From an uncultured Acetatifactor sp. (GTDB lineage: Bacteria; Bacillota; Clostridia; Lachnospirales; Lachnospiraceae), in NCBI GenBank assembly GCA_947625475.1, contig CANQOL010000002.1:62001-126000 (forward strand): a DNA stretch of 64,000 nt, given 5' to 3'. The notes under the pieces are model-generated. The model saw only the letters and a program-made list of their open reading frames with translations, was not told the origin of the DNA and made no database searches. Shown here piece by piece: positions 32,925-43,005 of the stretch. Every line of letters begins with the position of its first letter. Within the stretch, counting starts at the first letter, position 1. The translations under genes and the position numbers were made by a program.

Positions 32925-34796
32925 TCATTTGCCCGGCTTGTACTCAAAGGTTACATAGATGCTCTCCAGACTGCCCAGGTCCTCCGGATCCATCACCGTG
33001 GGCGTCACATACATCACATTTCCGCTGGCGGTGCGGGCCGTATCCGGCGCCTGAGTCACCCAGCTGTTGTACAGGTTCAGACGGGTGCAGACCCCGTCGT
33101 CGCTGGTGGTATAGGGCCGCCCGGTCAGCTTGTAGGGCTCCCCGTTCACCAGGATCTCCTTGATCTCGATGCAGTAGCCGGGGTAGAGGGTCTCGCCGTT
33201 TGCCACCGCCACCGCGGAGAAGGTCATACCGCTGGCATAGCCGCCGGCCGTCCCCGTAAAGTCCAGGCCCACCGTGTAAGTACCTTCGCCCGTGATCTCC
33301 ACATCCGTGGCGGCCACTCCCGCGGTCTTGTCGTCCGGGGCATACACGTCCCCCACACTGTTCTGCACATTCCAGTCGCCGCTGGTGTACATCAGCCAGG
33401 CCATCGCCACATCCTCCGCCACGCCGTTCGCCTCGGGCGCAGCCTCACAGGCCGCTTCTATGGCAGCCCTGGCGCTGCTTTGAAGCTCCTCGGCCGGGAT
33501 CTCCTTCTGGGCGCTGTAGCTGTGCTCCAGATAGAGGGCCGCCATCTCACCGTCTATGATCTCCAGCCGGTTCCTGTCAAACAGATTGCTGCAGTCCCAG
33601 AGCACAGGACAGTACCCGTACAGATCACAGTTGTTCAGAAAATTGGTCACATATTCCGCTGTGTTTTCCTTCAGCCGCCCGTTGTCCAGCAGCACGCCGT
33701 ACTCGCCGATCACGATGCCGTAGCCCTGCCGGGTAAATTTGGTCATCTTCTCCAGCTGCGTGTTCTGCTGCTCGTAATCCTGCTTCGTACCCCAGCTCGC
33801 CAGGCTTGTGTTGATGCAGTAGCCGGAGGGATCGTAAAAGTGGACGGACAGGAGCAGCTTGTCCTGGGCGCTGTCCGCAGGCATCTGGAACCGGTCGTCG
33901 CAGGTGCTGTTGATATCGGTGCCGAAGCCGGCGATCAGCAGGAAGCGGTCCTCGTTGTTCCCGCCGGACGCCCTCACCGTGTCCACAAAGGCCTGATTGA
34001 TCTCATTCGCCACCCGATAGCAGTCGTCGTCGCTGAGAGTGCCCGAATCCTTTGCGATATCCGTGTCGTTGAGCCGAAAGCCCAGCTCCTCGTTGGCGGA
34101 CTCAAAGATCAGATGGGAATCGTATTTTTCAAACCGCTCGGCGATCTGGGCCCACATGGAGGTGTAAAGCTCCATGGCGTCCTGACGGGTCTGCTGGTCG
34201 GCGGAGCCGAACATGCCCCACCAGCCTCCGTCCCAGTGGTCGTTGACAATCACATACATATCCGCGTCTATGGCGTAGCCGACGATTTCCTCCACCCGGT
34301 CCAGATACTCCTTCCCGATTGTGTAGTCGCCGGTTTCAAAGGCCATGGCGTTGGTCCAGGCCACGGGGATCCGCAGGGTGTCGAACCCCGCCTCCTTCAT
34401 GGCCGCCGCCATCTCCTTGGTGGTGACGGGCATTCCCCAGGCCGTCTCGTAGGCGGACACCTGGGCTCCCACTCCCAGGGACGCCCTGCCGTATGCCTCC
34501 ATGGTATTGCCCAGGTTGATCCCGTTGCCCATCCGTTCCGCCATCTCCAGGGACGTCAGCTCCGGCGTCTCACTCTCCTGGCCGGCGCTCTGGCCGTCTT
34601 CACTCCCAGTCTGCGCTTCACTCTCGGCCTGGGCCTCACTCTCCCGGCCTGTACTCTCCTGGGGCTGGCTTCCCCCATCGGAACCGTCCCCCCCGCCGCA
34701 GCCGGCGAGCATTCCCGCCAGCAGTGCCGCGGCCAGCAGGATTCCAAGTCCCTTTTTCCGGCCGCCCCGTTTCCTGATCCTCTTTAAACCTTCCAT
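32925..34796 (-). CDS. Secreted GH5-family glycoside hydrolase lipoprotein
   Basis: About 623 residues. Lipobox LAGMLAGC (Cys33) and a Ser/Glu/Gly/Gln-rich linker (~35-70) hold it on the cell surface. The catalytic domain starts LTSLEMAERMGNGINLGNTMEA, typical of endo-beta-glucanase/xyloglucanase/mannanase GH5_4-like enzymes. Catalytic acid/base in FESANEELGF (~232) and nucleophile in IVIGEYGV (~363). The C-terminal ~120 residues form a beta-rich carbohydrate-binding-like module (GEGTYTVGLDFTG, GYCIEIKEILVNG). It would cut beta-glucan or mannan chains outside. Start at 34796 chosen by spacing from GAGGAGG; an ATG 9 bases upstream is too close. Confidence 0.88.
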   Translation of the reverse strand: MEGLKRIRKRGGRKKGLGILLAAALLAGMLAGCGGGDGSDGGSQPQESTGRESEAQAESEAQTGSEDGQSAGQESETPELTSLEMAERMGNGINLGNTMEAYGRASLGVGAQVSAYETAWGMPVTTKEMAAAMKEAGFDTLRIPVAWTNAMAFETGDYTIGKEYLDRVEEIVGYAIDADMYVIVNDHWDGGWWGMFGSADQQTRQDAMELYTSMWAQIAERFEKYDSHLIFESANEELGFRLNDTDIAKDSGTLSDDDCYRVANEINQAFVDTVRASGGNNEDRFLLIAGFGTDINSTCDDRFQMPADSAQDKLLLSVHFYDPSGYCINTSLASWGTKQDYEQQNTQLEKMTKFTRQGYGIVIGEYGVLLDNGRLKENTAEYVTNFLNNCDLYGYCPVLWDCSNLFDRNRLEIIDGEMAALYLEHSYSAQKEIPAEELQSSARAAIEAACEAAPEANGVAEDVAMAWLMYTSGDWNVQNSVGDVYAPDDKTAGVAATDVEITGEGTYTVGLDFTGTAGGYASGMTFSAVAVANGETLYPGYCIEIKEILVNGEPYKLTGRPYTTSDDGVCTRLNLYNSWVTQAPDTARTASGNVMYVTPTVMDPEDLGSLESIYVTFEYKPGK

Positions 34797-34857
34797 ACTG
34801 TACATATCCTCCTCATATGTGCAATATTTCACTATTTCCCCCGCAACGCCGCAAGCC

Positions 34858-36042
34858 CTAGCGTCCAAAGACCGCCAAGGCAAGCTCTCTCAACTCTTTT
34901 CGCACCGTATCGTTCAACGAGGAACGAATGGTTACTCTCGGCTCCAGGATCCGGACCTCCTTCGCGCTCTCAAGGCTCTGGGCCATCAGCCTGGCCGCCG
35001 CAGGCGCCCAGGTGCCGTTCTCAATCAGGGCAACCGTCCGCTTCTGATAATTCTTGGACCGCAGCCGCTCCAGAAACGCCGCCATGGGAGGGAACAGCCC
35101 CGCGTCATAGGTGGACGAAGCCAGCACCATGGCGTCGTACCGGAAGGCATCCTCCAGGGCCTCAGCCACATCGCTCCGGGACAGGTCGGCAACCGCCACC
35201 TTTTCCTCCCCGGCCTCCCGCAGCATCTCGGCAAATTCCCGGGCCGCCTGGGCCGTATGCCCGTGGATGGAAGCGTAGGCCACCAGCACCCCCCGCTCCT
35301 CCGGGCAATAACTGCTCCAAGTCCGGTACTTGTCTATATAATAAGACAGATTTTCCGTCAGAATTGGTCCATGTAGCGGACAAATTTTTTCAATTTCCAG
35401 TCCATCCGCCTTCTTCAGGAGCATCTGCACCTGGGCTCCGTACTTGCCCACGATGTTGAAATAATACCGCCTGGCCTCGCAGGTCCAATCCTTCTTTGCG
35501 TCCAGCGCCCCGAATTTGCCGAAGCCGTCCGCAGAAAACAGAACCTTTTCCGACTGCTCGTAGGCCACCATCACCTCCGGCCAGTGCACCATGGGTGCCA
35601 TAAAGAACTGCAGGGTATGACTGCCCAGAGGCAGGCACTCTCCCTCCGACACCTCCACCTTTCTCCCCTCCAGATCCAGATCAAAGAACTGGGCCAGCAT
35701 GGAAAAGGTCTTGGCGTTGCCCACCAGCTTCATCTCCGGGTAGGCTGCCGCGGCAGCGGCGATACTGCCCGAATGATCCGGCTCCATATGGGAGATCACC
35801 AGGTAGTCCGGCTTTCTCTCCCCCAGCTGCCCCTTTACATTCTCCAGCCATTCCCCGGTCTTTCTGGCGTCCACCGTGTCCATCAGGGCCACCCTCTCAT
35901 CCAAAATCAGATACGAGTTGTAGGAAACCCCCTCCGGCACTATATACTGGGATTCAAACAGATCAATCTGTCTGTCGTCCACTCCCACATACCGGATCTG
36001 CTCCGAAATCCAAACTTCCCTCTGTTCCTTTTCACCTTTCAT
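34858..36042 (-). CDS. fprA: Flavodiiron protein (FprA type)
   Basis: 394 residues. Reduces O2 to water, or NO, as an anaerobe's defence, taking electrons from rubredoxin or similar. The metallo-beta-lactamase-like half has the diiron ligands SHMEPDHSG, MVHWPE, SADGFG and PLHGP; the C-terminal flavodoxin domain starts VLVAYASIHGHTAQ and ends ENGTWAPAAA. GGAGAGAGCGT precedes the ATG at 36042. A rubredoxin gene is not adjacent. About 60 bp lie between its stop and the GH5 start, so the two may share a transcript. Confidence 0.95.
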   Translation of the reverse strand: MKGEKEQREVWISEQIRYVGVDDRQIDLFESQYIVPEGVSYNSYLILDERVALMDTVDARKTGEWLENVKGQLGERKPDYLVISHMEPDHSGSIAAAAAAYPEMKLVGNAKTFSMLAQFFDLDLEGRKVEVSEGECLPLGSHTLQFFMAPMVHWPEVMVAYEQSEKVLFSADGFGKFGALDAKKDWTCEARRYYFNIVGKYGAQVQMLLKKADGLEIEKICPLHGPILTENLSYYIDKYRTWSSYCPEERGVLVAYASIHGHTAQAAREFAEMLREAGEEKVAVADLSRSDVAEALEDAFRYDAMVLASSTYDAGLFPPMAAFLERLRSKNYQKRTVALIENGTWAPAAARLMAQSLESAKEVRILEPRVTIRSSLNDTVRKELRELALAVFGR

Positions 36043-36212
36043 ACGCTCTCTCCTTCCCTTCCTTGCCGCTTCATACAAAAACGCCCTTCTGTCCGGGACT
36101 CCCCAGGGACTCCCCAAGACAGGAAGGCGCCTTTCTGGCTCATTTCCGCTTCCCTCAAGACAGGGTATACAGACCGGGCCTCACGGTTATGCGTGCCGCA
36201 TTTGAGGTATTC

Positions 36213-36241
36213 ATCGTATCACATTTCGAAAAAACGTGCAA
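36213..36241 (-). promoter_or_regulatory. Predicted promoter of fprA
   Basis: Minus strand -35 TTGCAC, 17-bp spacer, -10 TACGAT, giving a ~165-nt leader. Confidence 0.65.
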
Positions 36242-36366
36242 GTAGGTCCGCGCAAATTGCAGTTTTCCGGCGCAGACGGCAGGCGCCGCCCCCCTCCGGG
36301 GCCAAACCGTCCTCAAAAAAGTCAATAAAATTTTCAAATCGACTGGCCAGGGGGCACCAAAAACAT

Positions 36367-36395
36367 TGCAATTTCGAGGCAGATCCCTTATAATA
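36367..36395 (+). promoter_or_regulatory. Promoter of the PAS-GGDEF-EAL gene
   Basis: -35 TTGCAA, 17-bp spacer, perfect -10 TATAAT, about 28 nt before the start region. Confidence 0.8.
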
Positions 36396-36429
36396 AAGAC
36401 ATTAGGATCACAGACGGGAGGTGTTTGAT

Positions 36430-38097
36430 TTGTCTCCTAATTCCGAACCTATCTCCGCGGAGGAACTGCGCAGGTTCATCGATCTGATGAACCCCTGTAT
36501 TGACGACTGCCTGTACGTTTATGACATTCAAAACGACTATTATTATATCTCTCCCCACGCCACCCAGCGGTATGCCATTCCCCAGAACGGCTTCCACAAC
36601 GTGGTGGAGACCCTCGCCAGCTTTGTATATCCCCCCGACATGGAGCTGCTGAGCGACGACATCCGGCAGCTGATTGAGGGAGTCAAGGATTACCACAATC
36701 TGGAGTACCGCTGGCTGTCCAAGACTGGGGATCCCATCTGGATCAACTGCCGGGGACGGATCGTCCGCCAGGGGGAACGGGATCTCTATCTGGTGGGCTG
36801 TATCAACGAGATCGGCGTCCGGCAGAAGGCGGACAATGTGAGCGGCCTTTTAAGCGTCTCCAGCTTCCGCCGCAACCTGGAAAAGAATTATTACCGCGGC
36901 ATGAAGGGGTATCTGCTGCGGATCGGCATCGATGATTTCCGCGAGATCAACGCAAAGATGGGCTTCGAGTACGGGGATCAGATCCTTCGCCAGGTGGCGG
37001 ACTGCCTCTCCTCCTACATAGCCCCGGAGAACAGGCTCTACCGTCTGGTGGCAGACGAGTTCGTCATCTCCCATATTTACGGAAGCACGGCCCAGGACGC
37101 CCTGGATCTGTACCGGCGGCTGCGCCGGGGCATGGACGATCTGGTTGAGGACAACCTGTACGAAACCGTGTTTACCATATCCGGCGGCATCCTCCCCTTC
37201 GACCAGATCGACGATCCCTCCTTCTCCAATGTGACCAAGCTCTCGGAGTTTACCCTGAACATGGCCAAGCAGATGGGGAAGAACCGCTGCTATATCTTTT
37301 CTGCGTCCGACTACGAACAGTTCCTGCGGCGCCAGGATTTGACGACGGCCCTGCGCTGGTCCGTCAATCACGGCTTCCAGGGCTTTGAGGTGCACTATCA
37401 GCCCCTGATCCACACGGGCAGCCAGAAGCTCTACGGGGCAGAGGCCCTGATGCGCTTCCACGCCGAGCCCTTCGGGAATGTCCCTCCCTCGGAGATCGTC
37501 CCCCTTCTGGAGGAAAGCGGGCTGATCATTCCGGTGGGCCGCCATATTCTGAACCAGGCTCTGAAAGCCTGCGCGGATATTCTGCCCGTTCTGCCGGATT
37601 TCCACATGAGCGTCAATGTGTCCTACATACAGGTCATCAAGAGCGACTTTGTGAACGACGTGATGCAGGCTGTCTCCGCCTGCGGGCTGGATCCCTCCCA
37701 TGTGATCCTGGAGCTGACGGAGAGCGGCAAGCTGGAGTCCGACAGCCGGTTTACGCGGCTGTGGACCCGCCTGAAGGACAAGGGGATCCGCCTGGCCCTG
37801 GACGATTTTGGGACAGGCTACTCCAACTTCCACTATCTGAACGACCTGCAGCCCCATATCATCAAGATCGACCGGAGCTTTACCTCCCAGTCCCTGACCA
37901 ACGAGTACGATTACCATCTGCTCTCCCTGATGCGGGGCATGGCCCAGAAGCTGCATCTGAACTTCTGCATCGAGGGCGTGGAGAACCTAGACGAGCTGGA
38001 AAGGCTGCTGCCCTTAAATCCCGATTACTGTCAGGGCTATCATTTCGGCAGGCCCTGTCCCTATGAGCAGTTTGTGGCAAATTTCCTGCCCGGATGA
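36430..38097 (+). CDS. PAS + degenerate GGDEF + EAL c-di-GMP phosphodiesterase
   Basis: About 555 residues, no membrane segment. PAS-like sensor (~15-130: DCLYVYDIQNDYYYISPHA, NLEYRWLSKTGDPIWI), a GGDEF domain whose signature is LVADEF (~residue 215) and so is probably not a cyclase but perhaps a GTP-binding regulator, and a full EAL domain (~310-555). EAL motifs are intact: YGAEALMRF, MSVNVSYIQV, ELTESGKLE, LALDDFGTGYSN, IKIDRSF, CIEGVE, QGYHFGRPCP. Start: GGGAGG is 8 bases before a TTG at 36430; an in-frame GTG at 36421 overlaps the ribosome-binding site. Confidence 0.9.
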   Translation: MSPNSEPISAEELRRFIDLMNPCIDDCLYVYDIQNDYYYISPHATQRYAIPQNGFHNVVETLASFVYPPDMELLSDDIRQLIEGVKDYHNLEYRWLSKTGDPIWINCRGRIVRQGERDLYLVGCINEIGVRQKADNVSGLLSVSSFRRNLEKNYYRGMKGYLLRIGIDDFREINAKMGFEYGDQILRQVADCLSSYIAPENRLYRLVADEFVISHIYGSTAQDALDLYRRLRRGMDDLVEDNLYETVFTISGGILPFDQIDDPSFSNVTKLSEFTLNMAKQMGKNRCYIFSASDYEQFLRRQDLTTALRWSVNHGFQGFEVHYQPLIHTGSQKLYGAEALMRFHAEPFGNVPPSEIVPLLEESGLIIPVGRHILNQALKACADILPVLPDFHMSVNVSYIQVIKSDFVNDVMQAVSACGLDPSHVILELTESGKLESDSRFTRLWTRLKDKGIRLALDDFGTGYSNFHYLNDLQPHIIKIDRSFTSQSLTNEYDYHLLSLMRGMAQKLHLNFCIEGVENLDELERLLPLNPDYCQGYHFGRPCPYEQFVANFLPG

Positions 38098-38190
38098 GAA
38101 GGAGGCTGCCTCCTGGAAAAGTTAATGTGCACAGGCCGGTATGCGCACAGACCGGTGCACCATAGTTAAAGCCAGACACCCAAAGCAAAA

Positions 38191-38236
38191 CGCCGCCTCC
38201 CCGGAAATTTTCCGGAGAGACGGCGCTGTTTTTTTA
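38191..38236 (+). terminator. Terminator of the EAL gene
   Basis: Arms CGCCG/CGGCG and CCGGAAA/TTTCCGG form a long stem followed by TGTTTTTTT. A second palindrome (GTGCAC...CCGGT / ACCGG-TGCAC) lies at about 38126-38161. It may also block the convergent MATE transcript. Confidence 0.8.
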
Positions 38237-38242
38237 CAAAGC

Positions 38243-39604
38243 CTATATCCTGATCTGCACCCACTTCCCCTGTCCAAACCGGACGGAGGCGAAGATCAGG
38301 CGGGAGAGCTGGTCCGCCACCACTCCCATCCAGATGCCGATGATCCCCCAGCCCAGGGTATAGCCGAAGAAGTAGGAGGCCGCGGTCCGCACCACCGTCA
38401 CGCTGACAGTGGAGGCAATGGCCGTATACAAAGTATCCCCGGCCCCCCGCAGGCAGCCCATATAGATCACCTGGGAGATCTGCAGCAGCACCACCAAGGC
38501 CGTCACGTACATGATCTGCACCCCGATGGCGATGATCTCCTCCTCCCCGGGGAAGAAAATGCTGTAGAGCCATCTGCCTCCCAGCAGGTAGATCACCGCC
38601 AGCACCACCGCGATGGCCGCGCCGATGCCCCGGCAGATCCTGCCGAACTCCTTGGCCAGCTTCGGATCCCCCGCCCCCAGGCTGAACCCGATCAGGGCCA
38701 CCGCCGTGGCCTGAAGCCCGTCCCCAAAGGAAAAAGACAGGCTCATAATGTTCATGCCCACCTGGTGGGCCGCCATGGCTCCCGTTCCCTGGCTGGCCGC
38801 CATGAGGGAGGTCAGCATAAAGCCCACCCGCATGAGAAGCTGCTCCGCGAACACACTGTAGCCCACCCGCACCAGATTCTTCAGGGCGGGCATGCCCGGC
38901 CGGATCCTCCGGCGCAGGATGTAGGTGAGACTGACAAAATTGTCCTCCCTGCGGACGGAATACAGACTCATAAAGCTGGCCACCACCGTGCCCAGCACCG
39001 TGGCTATGGCAGCCCCCCGGATGCCCAGGGCCGGGAACCCGAAGTGCCCCTGGATCAGCAGATAGTTGAACAGGATATTGATCCCGTTGGACACCAGGTT
39101 GGTCCGCATGGTGATGCGGGTATTGCCCGCTCCCCTCTGGGCGGAGTTGACTCCCATCTGCACGCAGTTGAAGATCATCCCTCCCATGACAATGCGGAAA
39201 TAATCCACCGCCCCCTGGTGGGTGTCCGCCTGGGAGCCGCAAAGGCGGATGATGGGATCCGCCAGTCCCACTAAAATCAGGCTGATCACCACTGCCGCCG
39301 CCAGGATAAAGGCCAGGAAGGCGGAAAAAATCCGGTTTGCCCCCTCCTTGTTCTGCTCTCCCTTCCGGCGGGCTACCAGAGCGGAGATGGCCACATTGGC
39401 CGCGAAAAAGAGGGACAGTCCCACAAACTTAGGCTGGGCGGTCAGTCCCACCGCAGCCACTGCCGCCGGCCCTAAGGAGCTCACCATCAGGGAGTCCACC
39501 AGCCCTGCAAAGGCGGTAAAGAAAGACTCCAGGATAGCCGGCCAGGCAATCCTCAGAGTCTTTTTCACGTTCTCTTTGTCGTAATCAAATATCCTGATTT
39601 TCAT
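38243..39604 (-). CDS. MATE-family efflux transporter
   Basis: 453 residues with about 12 membrane segments in two halves, each with the MATE pattern (IAWPAILESFFTAFAGLVDSLMVSSLGPAAVAAVGLTAQP at the N-terminus; GVGYSVFAEQLL-type in the second half). Probable Na+ or H+ driven export of drugs or metabolites. Starts 8 bp after the prfA stop, so it is the last gene of the rpmE-yqhQ-prmC-prfA run. Weak ribosome-binding site, consistent with coupling to prfA. Confidence 0.92.
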   Translation of the reverse strand: MKIRIFDYDKENVKKTLRIAWPAILESFFTAFAGLVDSLMVSSLGPAAVAAVGLTAQPKFVGLSLFFAANVAISALVARRKGEQNKEGANRIFSAFLAFILAAAVVISLILVGLADPIIRLCGSQADTHQGAVDYFRIVMGGMIFNCVQMGVNSAQRGAGNTRITMRTNLVSNGINILFNYLLIQGHFGFPALGIRGAAIATVLGTVVASFMSLYSVRREDNFVSLTYILRRRIRPGMPALKNLVRVGYSVFAEQLLMRVGFMLTSLMAASQGTGAMAAHQVGMNIMSLSFSFGDGLQATAVALIGFSLGAGDPKLAKEFGRICRGIGAAIAVVLAVIYLLGGRWLYSIFFPGEEEIIAIGVQIMYVTALVVLLQISQVIYMGCLRGAGDTLYTAIASTVSVTVVRTAASYFFGYTLGWGIIGIWMGVVADQLSRLIFASVRFGQGKWVQIRI

Positions 39605-39612
39605 AACGCAGT

Positions 39613-40689
39613 TTATCCGTTCTCATTCATCTTCGCCAGCTTGGCGGCCTGGTCCGCAGCGATGCAGGCGTCCACAATCTCGGCCAGATCCCCGTCCAGC
39701 ACCTTATCCAGCTTGTAGAGGGTCAGCCCGATCCGGTGGTCCGTCACTCTCCCCTGGGGAAAATTGTAGGTGCGGATCTTCTCGGAGCGGTCCCCCGTCC
39801 CGATCTGGCTGCGCCGCAGCTGGGCCTCCGCGTCGTGGGCCTTCTGCTGCTCCAAATCGTAGAGCTTGGCCCGCAGCAGGGCGAAAGCCTTGGCCTTGTT
39901 CTGCAGCTGGGATTTCTCCGTCTGGCTGTACACCACGATGCCCGTGGGGTAGTGGGTCAGACGCACCGCGGAGTCCGTGGTGTTCACGCACTGTCCCCCG
40001 TTGCCGGAGGCCCTCATCACATCGATGCGGATATCCTTCTCGTCTATGACCACATCCACCTCCTCCGCCTCCGGCATCACCGCCACGCTGACGGTGGAGG
40101 TATGGATTCTCCCGCCGCTCTCCGTCTCCGGCACCCTCTGGACCCGGTGGACGCCGCTCTCGTACTTCATGCGGGAGTAGGCGCCCCTGCCCGTGATCAT
40201 GAAGTTGACCTCCTTCATGCCCCCGATGCCGATCTCGTCCACGTTCAGGGTCTCCACCCTCCAGTGCTGGCTCTCCGCGTAATGGACATACATCCGGTAG
40301 ATCTCCGCCGCAAACAGGGCGGCCTCATCCCCCCCCGCGCCGGCCCGGATCTCCACGATCACGTTCTTGTCGTCGTTGGGGTCCTTTGGAAGCAGCAGGA
40401 TCTTCATCTCCTGCTCCAGCTCCTCCGCCCTCCTGCGGCTCTCCGCCAGGGCCTCCTTGAGCATCTCCCGCATCTCCCCGTCGCTCTCCCCCTCCAGCAT
40501 CTCCAGGGAGTCCTCCATATCCTGTCTGCACTTTTTATATTCCCTGTACGCATCCACGATGGGAGTCAGATCGCTCTGCTCCTTCATCAGCTTCCGCAGC
40601 CGCTCCGGGTTGTTCGCCACCGTGGGTTCATGCAGCTCTCCCATGATTTCCTCGAACCGTATCAGCAAATCTTCCAACCGATCAAACAT
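39613..40689 (-). CDS. prfA: Peptide chain release factor 1
   Basis: 358 residues, usual RF1 length. Reads UAA/UAG and releases the peptide. The GGQ motif is in [19 protein letters not shown] (~residue 229), and RF1-type codon-recognition region and the C-terminal [18 protein letters not shown] are present. Overlaps the prmC stop by 8 bp, so translation is coupled to the enzyme that methylates its GGQ glutamine. Confidence 0.97.
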   Translation of the reverse strand: MFDRLEDLLIRFEEIMGELHEPTVANNPERLRKLMKEQSDLTPIVDAYREYKKCRQDMEDSLEMLEGESDGEMREMLKEALAESRRRAEELEQEMKILLLPKDPNDDKNVIVEIRAGAGGDEAALFAAEIYRMYVHYAESQHWRVETLNVDEIGIGGMKEVNFMITGRGAYSRMKYESGVHRVQRVPETESGGRIHTSTVSVAVMPEAEEVDVVIDEKDIRIDVMRASGNGGQCVNTTDSAVRLTHYPTGIVVYSQTEKSQLQNKAKAFALLRAKLYDLEQQKAHDAEAQLRRSQIGTGDRSEKIRTYNFPQGRVTDHRIGLTLYKLDKVLDGDLAEIVDACIAADQAAKLAKMNENG

Positions 40690-41551
40690 TCTCAAACACG
40701 CCTTTCCGGCCGGGCAGGCAGATCCCGCACACCACACGGTCCAGTCCCGCGTAGTCCCTGACCACCTCCACCTCCTGGTAACCGGCCTTTTCCATCAGGG
40801 TGCGCACCGCGTCCCCCTGATCCCATCCCACCTCAAAATACAGCCTTCCGCCGCTCATCAGGTACTCTCCGCTCTCTCCAATGATCCGGCGGTAAAAATC
40901 CAGCCCGTCCTCCCCTCCGTCCAGGGCCAGCCGGGGCTCATAGTCCCGCACCTCCGGCATCAGTTCCTCCAGCTCCCGGGTCTTAATATAAGGAGGGTTT
41001 GCCACAATGAAATCAAATTTCCCCTCCACCGGCGCAAAGAGATCCCCCTGCAGGAAGCTCCACTTCTTATCCGGCTCCAAAAGCCTCCCGGCGTTGCGCT
41101 CTGCCACCTCCAGGGCCCGCTGGGACAAATCCGTCCCCACTCCCTCGCACCAGTTGTTGTAATGGAGCAGGCTGATCAGAATACAGCCGGATCCGGTGCA
41201 CAGATCCAGCACCCGCATACCGTCCTGGAGCTGGCGCAGCACCTCCTCCACCAGAATCTCCGTATCCTGACGGGGGATCAGCACATCCTCCCCCACCTCA
41301 AAGGAAAGCCCCATGAACTCCTGACGCCCGGTGATATGCTGCAGGGGCCTTCTCTCCCTGCGCTTTTCCAGAGCCTGAAGATACAGCTTTTCCTCCCGGG
41401 GGGAAACCGGCCTGTCCCCGTGGGCCAGCAGGGTATTGTGATCCGTCCCGCAGACATGCTCCAGCAGGAGCCTGGCCTCCAGAGCGCCCTCCCGGATTCC
41501 GGCGCCCTCCAGCATCTCCTGCCCCATCCGGCAGCATTCTCGATAGTCCAT
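40682..41551 (-). CDS. prmC: Release factor glutamine methyltransferase
   Basis: 289 residues. Methylates the Gln of GGQ in RF1/RF2 using SAM. SAM-site segment [16 protein letters not shown] and the catalytic NPPY (VANPPYIKT, ~residue 183) are intact; the N-terminal helical domain (RLLLEHVCG) matches. Start at 41551 follows GGGAGGACC. Sits directly before its substrate gene prfA, the common bacterial order. Confidence 0.96.
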   Translation of the reverse strand: MDYRECCRMGQEMLEGAGIREGALEARLLLEHVCGTDHNTLLAHGDRPVSPREEKLYLQALEKRRERRPLQHITGRQEFMGLSFEVGEDVLIPRQDTEILVEEVLRQLQDGMRVLDLCTGSGCILISLLHYNNWCEGVGTDLSQRALEVAERNAGRLLEPDKKWSFLQGDLFAPVEGKFDFIVANPPYIKTRELEELMPEVRDYEPRLALDGGEDGLDFYRRIIGESGEYLMSGGRLYFEVGWDQGDAVRTLMEKAGYQEVEVVRDYAGLDRVVCGICLPGRKGVFENV

Positions 41552-41591
41552 ACGCAAGGTCCTCCCTTCCGGCAAAACTCTCCGGCTTCCC

Positions 41592-42596
41592 TCAAACTCC
41601 GCCGGCGCTCTTCCCGCCGTCCCCTGACGGTGCCTCCCCATCGGTCTGCGCCGTCCCGGTCCCGAACTGCTCCCTCAGATACTCTCTCCAGTCAAAGACG
41701 GTCTCCACCGCCTTGATGGCCACCTCCACCATGCTCTCGTCCGGCTCGCGCGTGGTCATGCGCTGGACCAGCATACCGGGCGCGGAAATAATCCTCACCA
41801 GAATATTGTTGCTTCTGCCCGCCAGACGGATGATCTCATAGGAAATCCCGGCCACCACCGGCATCAGCAAAAGCCTGTATACCACCCGCAGGAACGGGTT
41901 CTCCGTCCGGATAAAGAAAAACAGGACGATACTCACGATCAGCACAAAAAAGATAAAGCTGGTGCCGCAGCGCTTATGCAGCCGGGAGCTTCTCATCACA
42001 TTCCGGACCGTCAGTTCCCTCCCTCTCTCGATACAGTTGATGCACTTGTGTTCCGCGCCGTGGTACTGATAGAGCCTGCGGATATCCTTCATGGCGGAGA
42101 TCCCGGCCAGATAGATCAAAAAGATCCCGATCCGCAGGGCTCCCTCCAGAATCGTCATCAGGGAATTGTTCCGGACATATCCTCTCAGCAGGGCCGCCAG
42201 GAAATAGGGCAGGACCACAAAGATCCCAACGGCCAGCACCACAGAAACCGCCGTCACCAGTCCGGTCAGCAGCTTCTCCCCATTGCCCCCGGAAATCTTA
42301 TCCAGGGCCTTGTCCGCCTTCGTCTCCTCCTCTTCCTCCTCATAAAAGCTGGCGGAATAGTTCAGGCATTTCATCCCAAGCACCAGGGACTCCACAAAAT
42401 TGATGACTCCCCTGACAAAGGGGATCCTCTTGAGCACGCTGCCCGGCAGAATGCCTCCGCTCTCCTGCAGGTCCACAGCGATCTGCCCGTCCGGACGGCG
42501 CACGGCCACCGCGTACTTTTCCCCGTTCTTCATCATAATGCCCTCCAGGACGGCCTGCCCGCCGATCCCGGAATAGCACCTGTTTTTCTCTGCCAT
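41592..42596 (-). CDS. yqhQ: DUF1385 membrane protein (YqhQ-like)
   Basis: 334 residues. GGQAVLEGIMMKNGEKYAVAVR at the N-terminus is the DUF1385 hallmark; HGAEHKCINCIERG and MRSSRLHKRCGTSF are conserved central motifs. About four membrane segments (LLTGLVTAVSVVLAVGIFVV, then others). Function not established. It is found between rpmE and prmC in many Clostridia, as here. Confidence 0.9.
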   Translation of the reverse strand: MAEKNRCYSGIGGQAVLEGIMMKNGEKYAVAVRRPDGQIAVDLQESGGILPGSVLKRIPFVRGVINFVESLVLGMKCLNYSASFYEEEEEETKADKALDKISGGNGEKLLTGLVTAVSVVLAVGIFVVLPYFLAALLRGYVRNNSLMTILEGALRIGIFLIYLAGISAMKDIRRLYQYHGAEHKCINCIERGRELTVRNVMRSSRLHKRCGTSFIFFVLIVSIVLFFFIRTENPFLRVVYRLLLMPVVAGISYEIIRLAGRSNNILVRIISAPGMLVQRMTTREPDESMVEVAIKAVETVFDWREYLREQFGTGTAQTDGEAPSGDGGKSAGGV

Positions 42597-42680
42597 CTCA
42601 ATCCTCCCTGCCCGCCCAAACGGTCATTGTCCGGAAAGCCTCAAAAGGGTGCATCCTGACAGATCCACCCCCATAGAAAG

Positions 42681-42708
42681 AAAGGTTGAGGTATCAGCCT
42701 CAACCTTT
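42681..42708 (-). terminator. Terminator-like hairpin after rpmE
   Basis: AAAGGTTGAGG and CCTCAACCTTT form an 11-bp stem with a six-base loop, followed on the minus strand by CTTTCT. Probably partial termination between rpmE and yqhQ. Confidence 0.7.
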
Positions 42709-42717
42709 CGCAAACTC

Positions 42718-42924
42718 CTATTTGTTTGCAACGCCGTATTTCCTGTTGAACTTTTCAATACGTCCGTCTGCCCTGGCCGTCTTCTGCTGGCCTGTGTAGA
42801 ACGAATGGCACTTGGAGCAGACCTCCACGTGGATCTCAGGCTTGGTAGAGCCGGTCACAAAGGTGTTGCCGCAGTTGCAGGTAACTGTCGCCTGATAATA
42901 AGCGGGATGGATTCCTTCTTTCAT
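42718..42924 (-). CDS. rpmE: 50S ribosomal protein L31 (zinc type)
   Basis: 68 residues. [20 protein letters not shown] with [10 protein letters not shown]: the four cysteines mark the zinc-binding C+ form. ATG at 42924 is chosen because AGAGAGG lies 8 bases upstream (the upstream GTG overlaps it). Own promoter between it and rho. Confidence 0.97.
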   Translation of the reverse strand: MKEGIHPAYYQATVTCNCGNTFVTGSTKPEIHVEVCSKCHSFYTGQQKTARADGRIEKFNRKYGVANK

Positions 42925-43005
42925 TTCTTTCACCTCTCTATATATTTACGCTGACTTATCTGTGTTCTCATCCTCACTGCCTATGGAACCACAAACAGCG
43001 TGATT

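Noticed and set aside
38126..38161. Operator-like palindrome after the EAL gene
   Set aside because: It lies downstream of a stop codon, before a terminator, with no promoter nearby.
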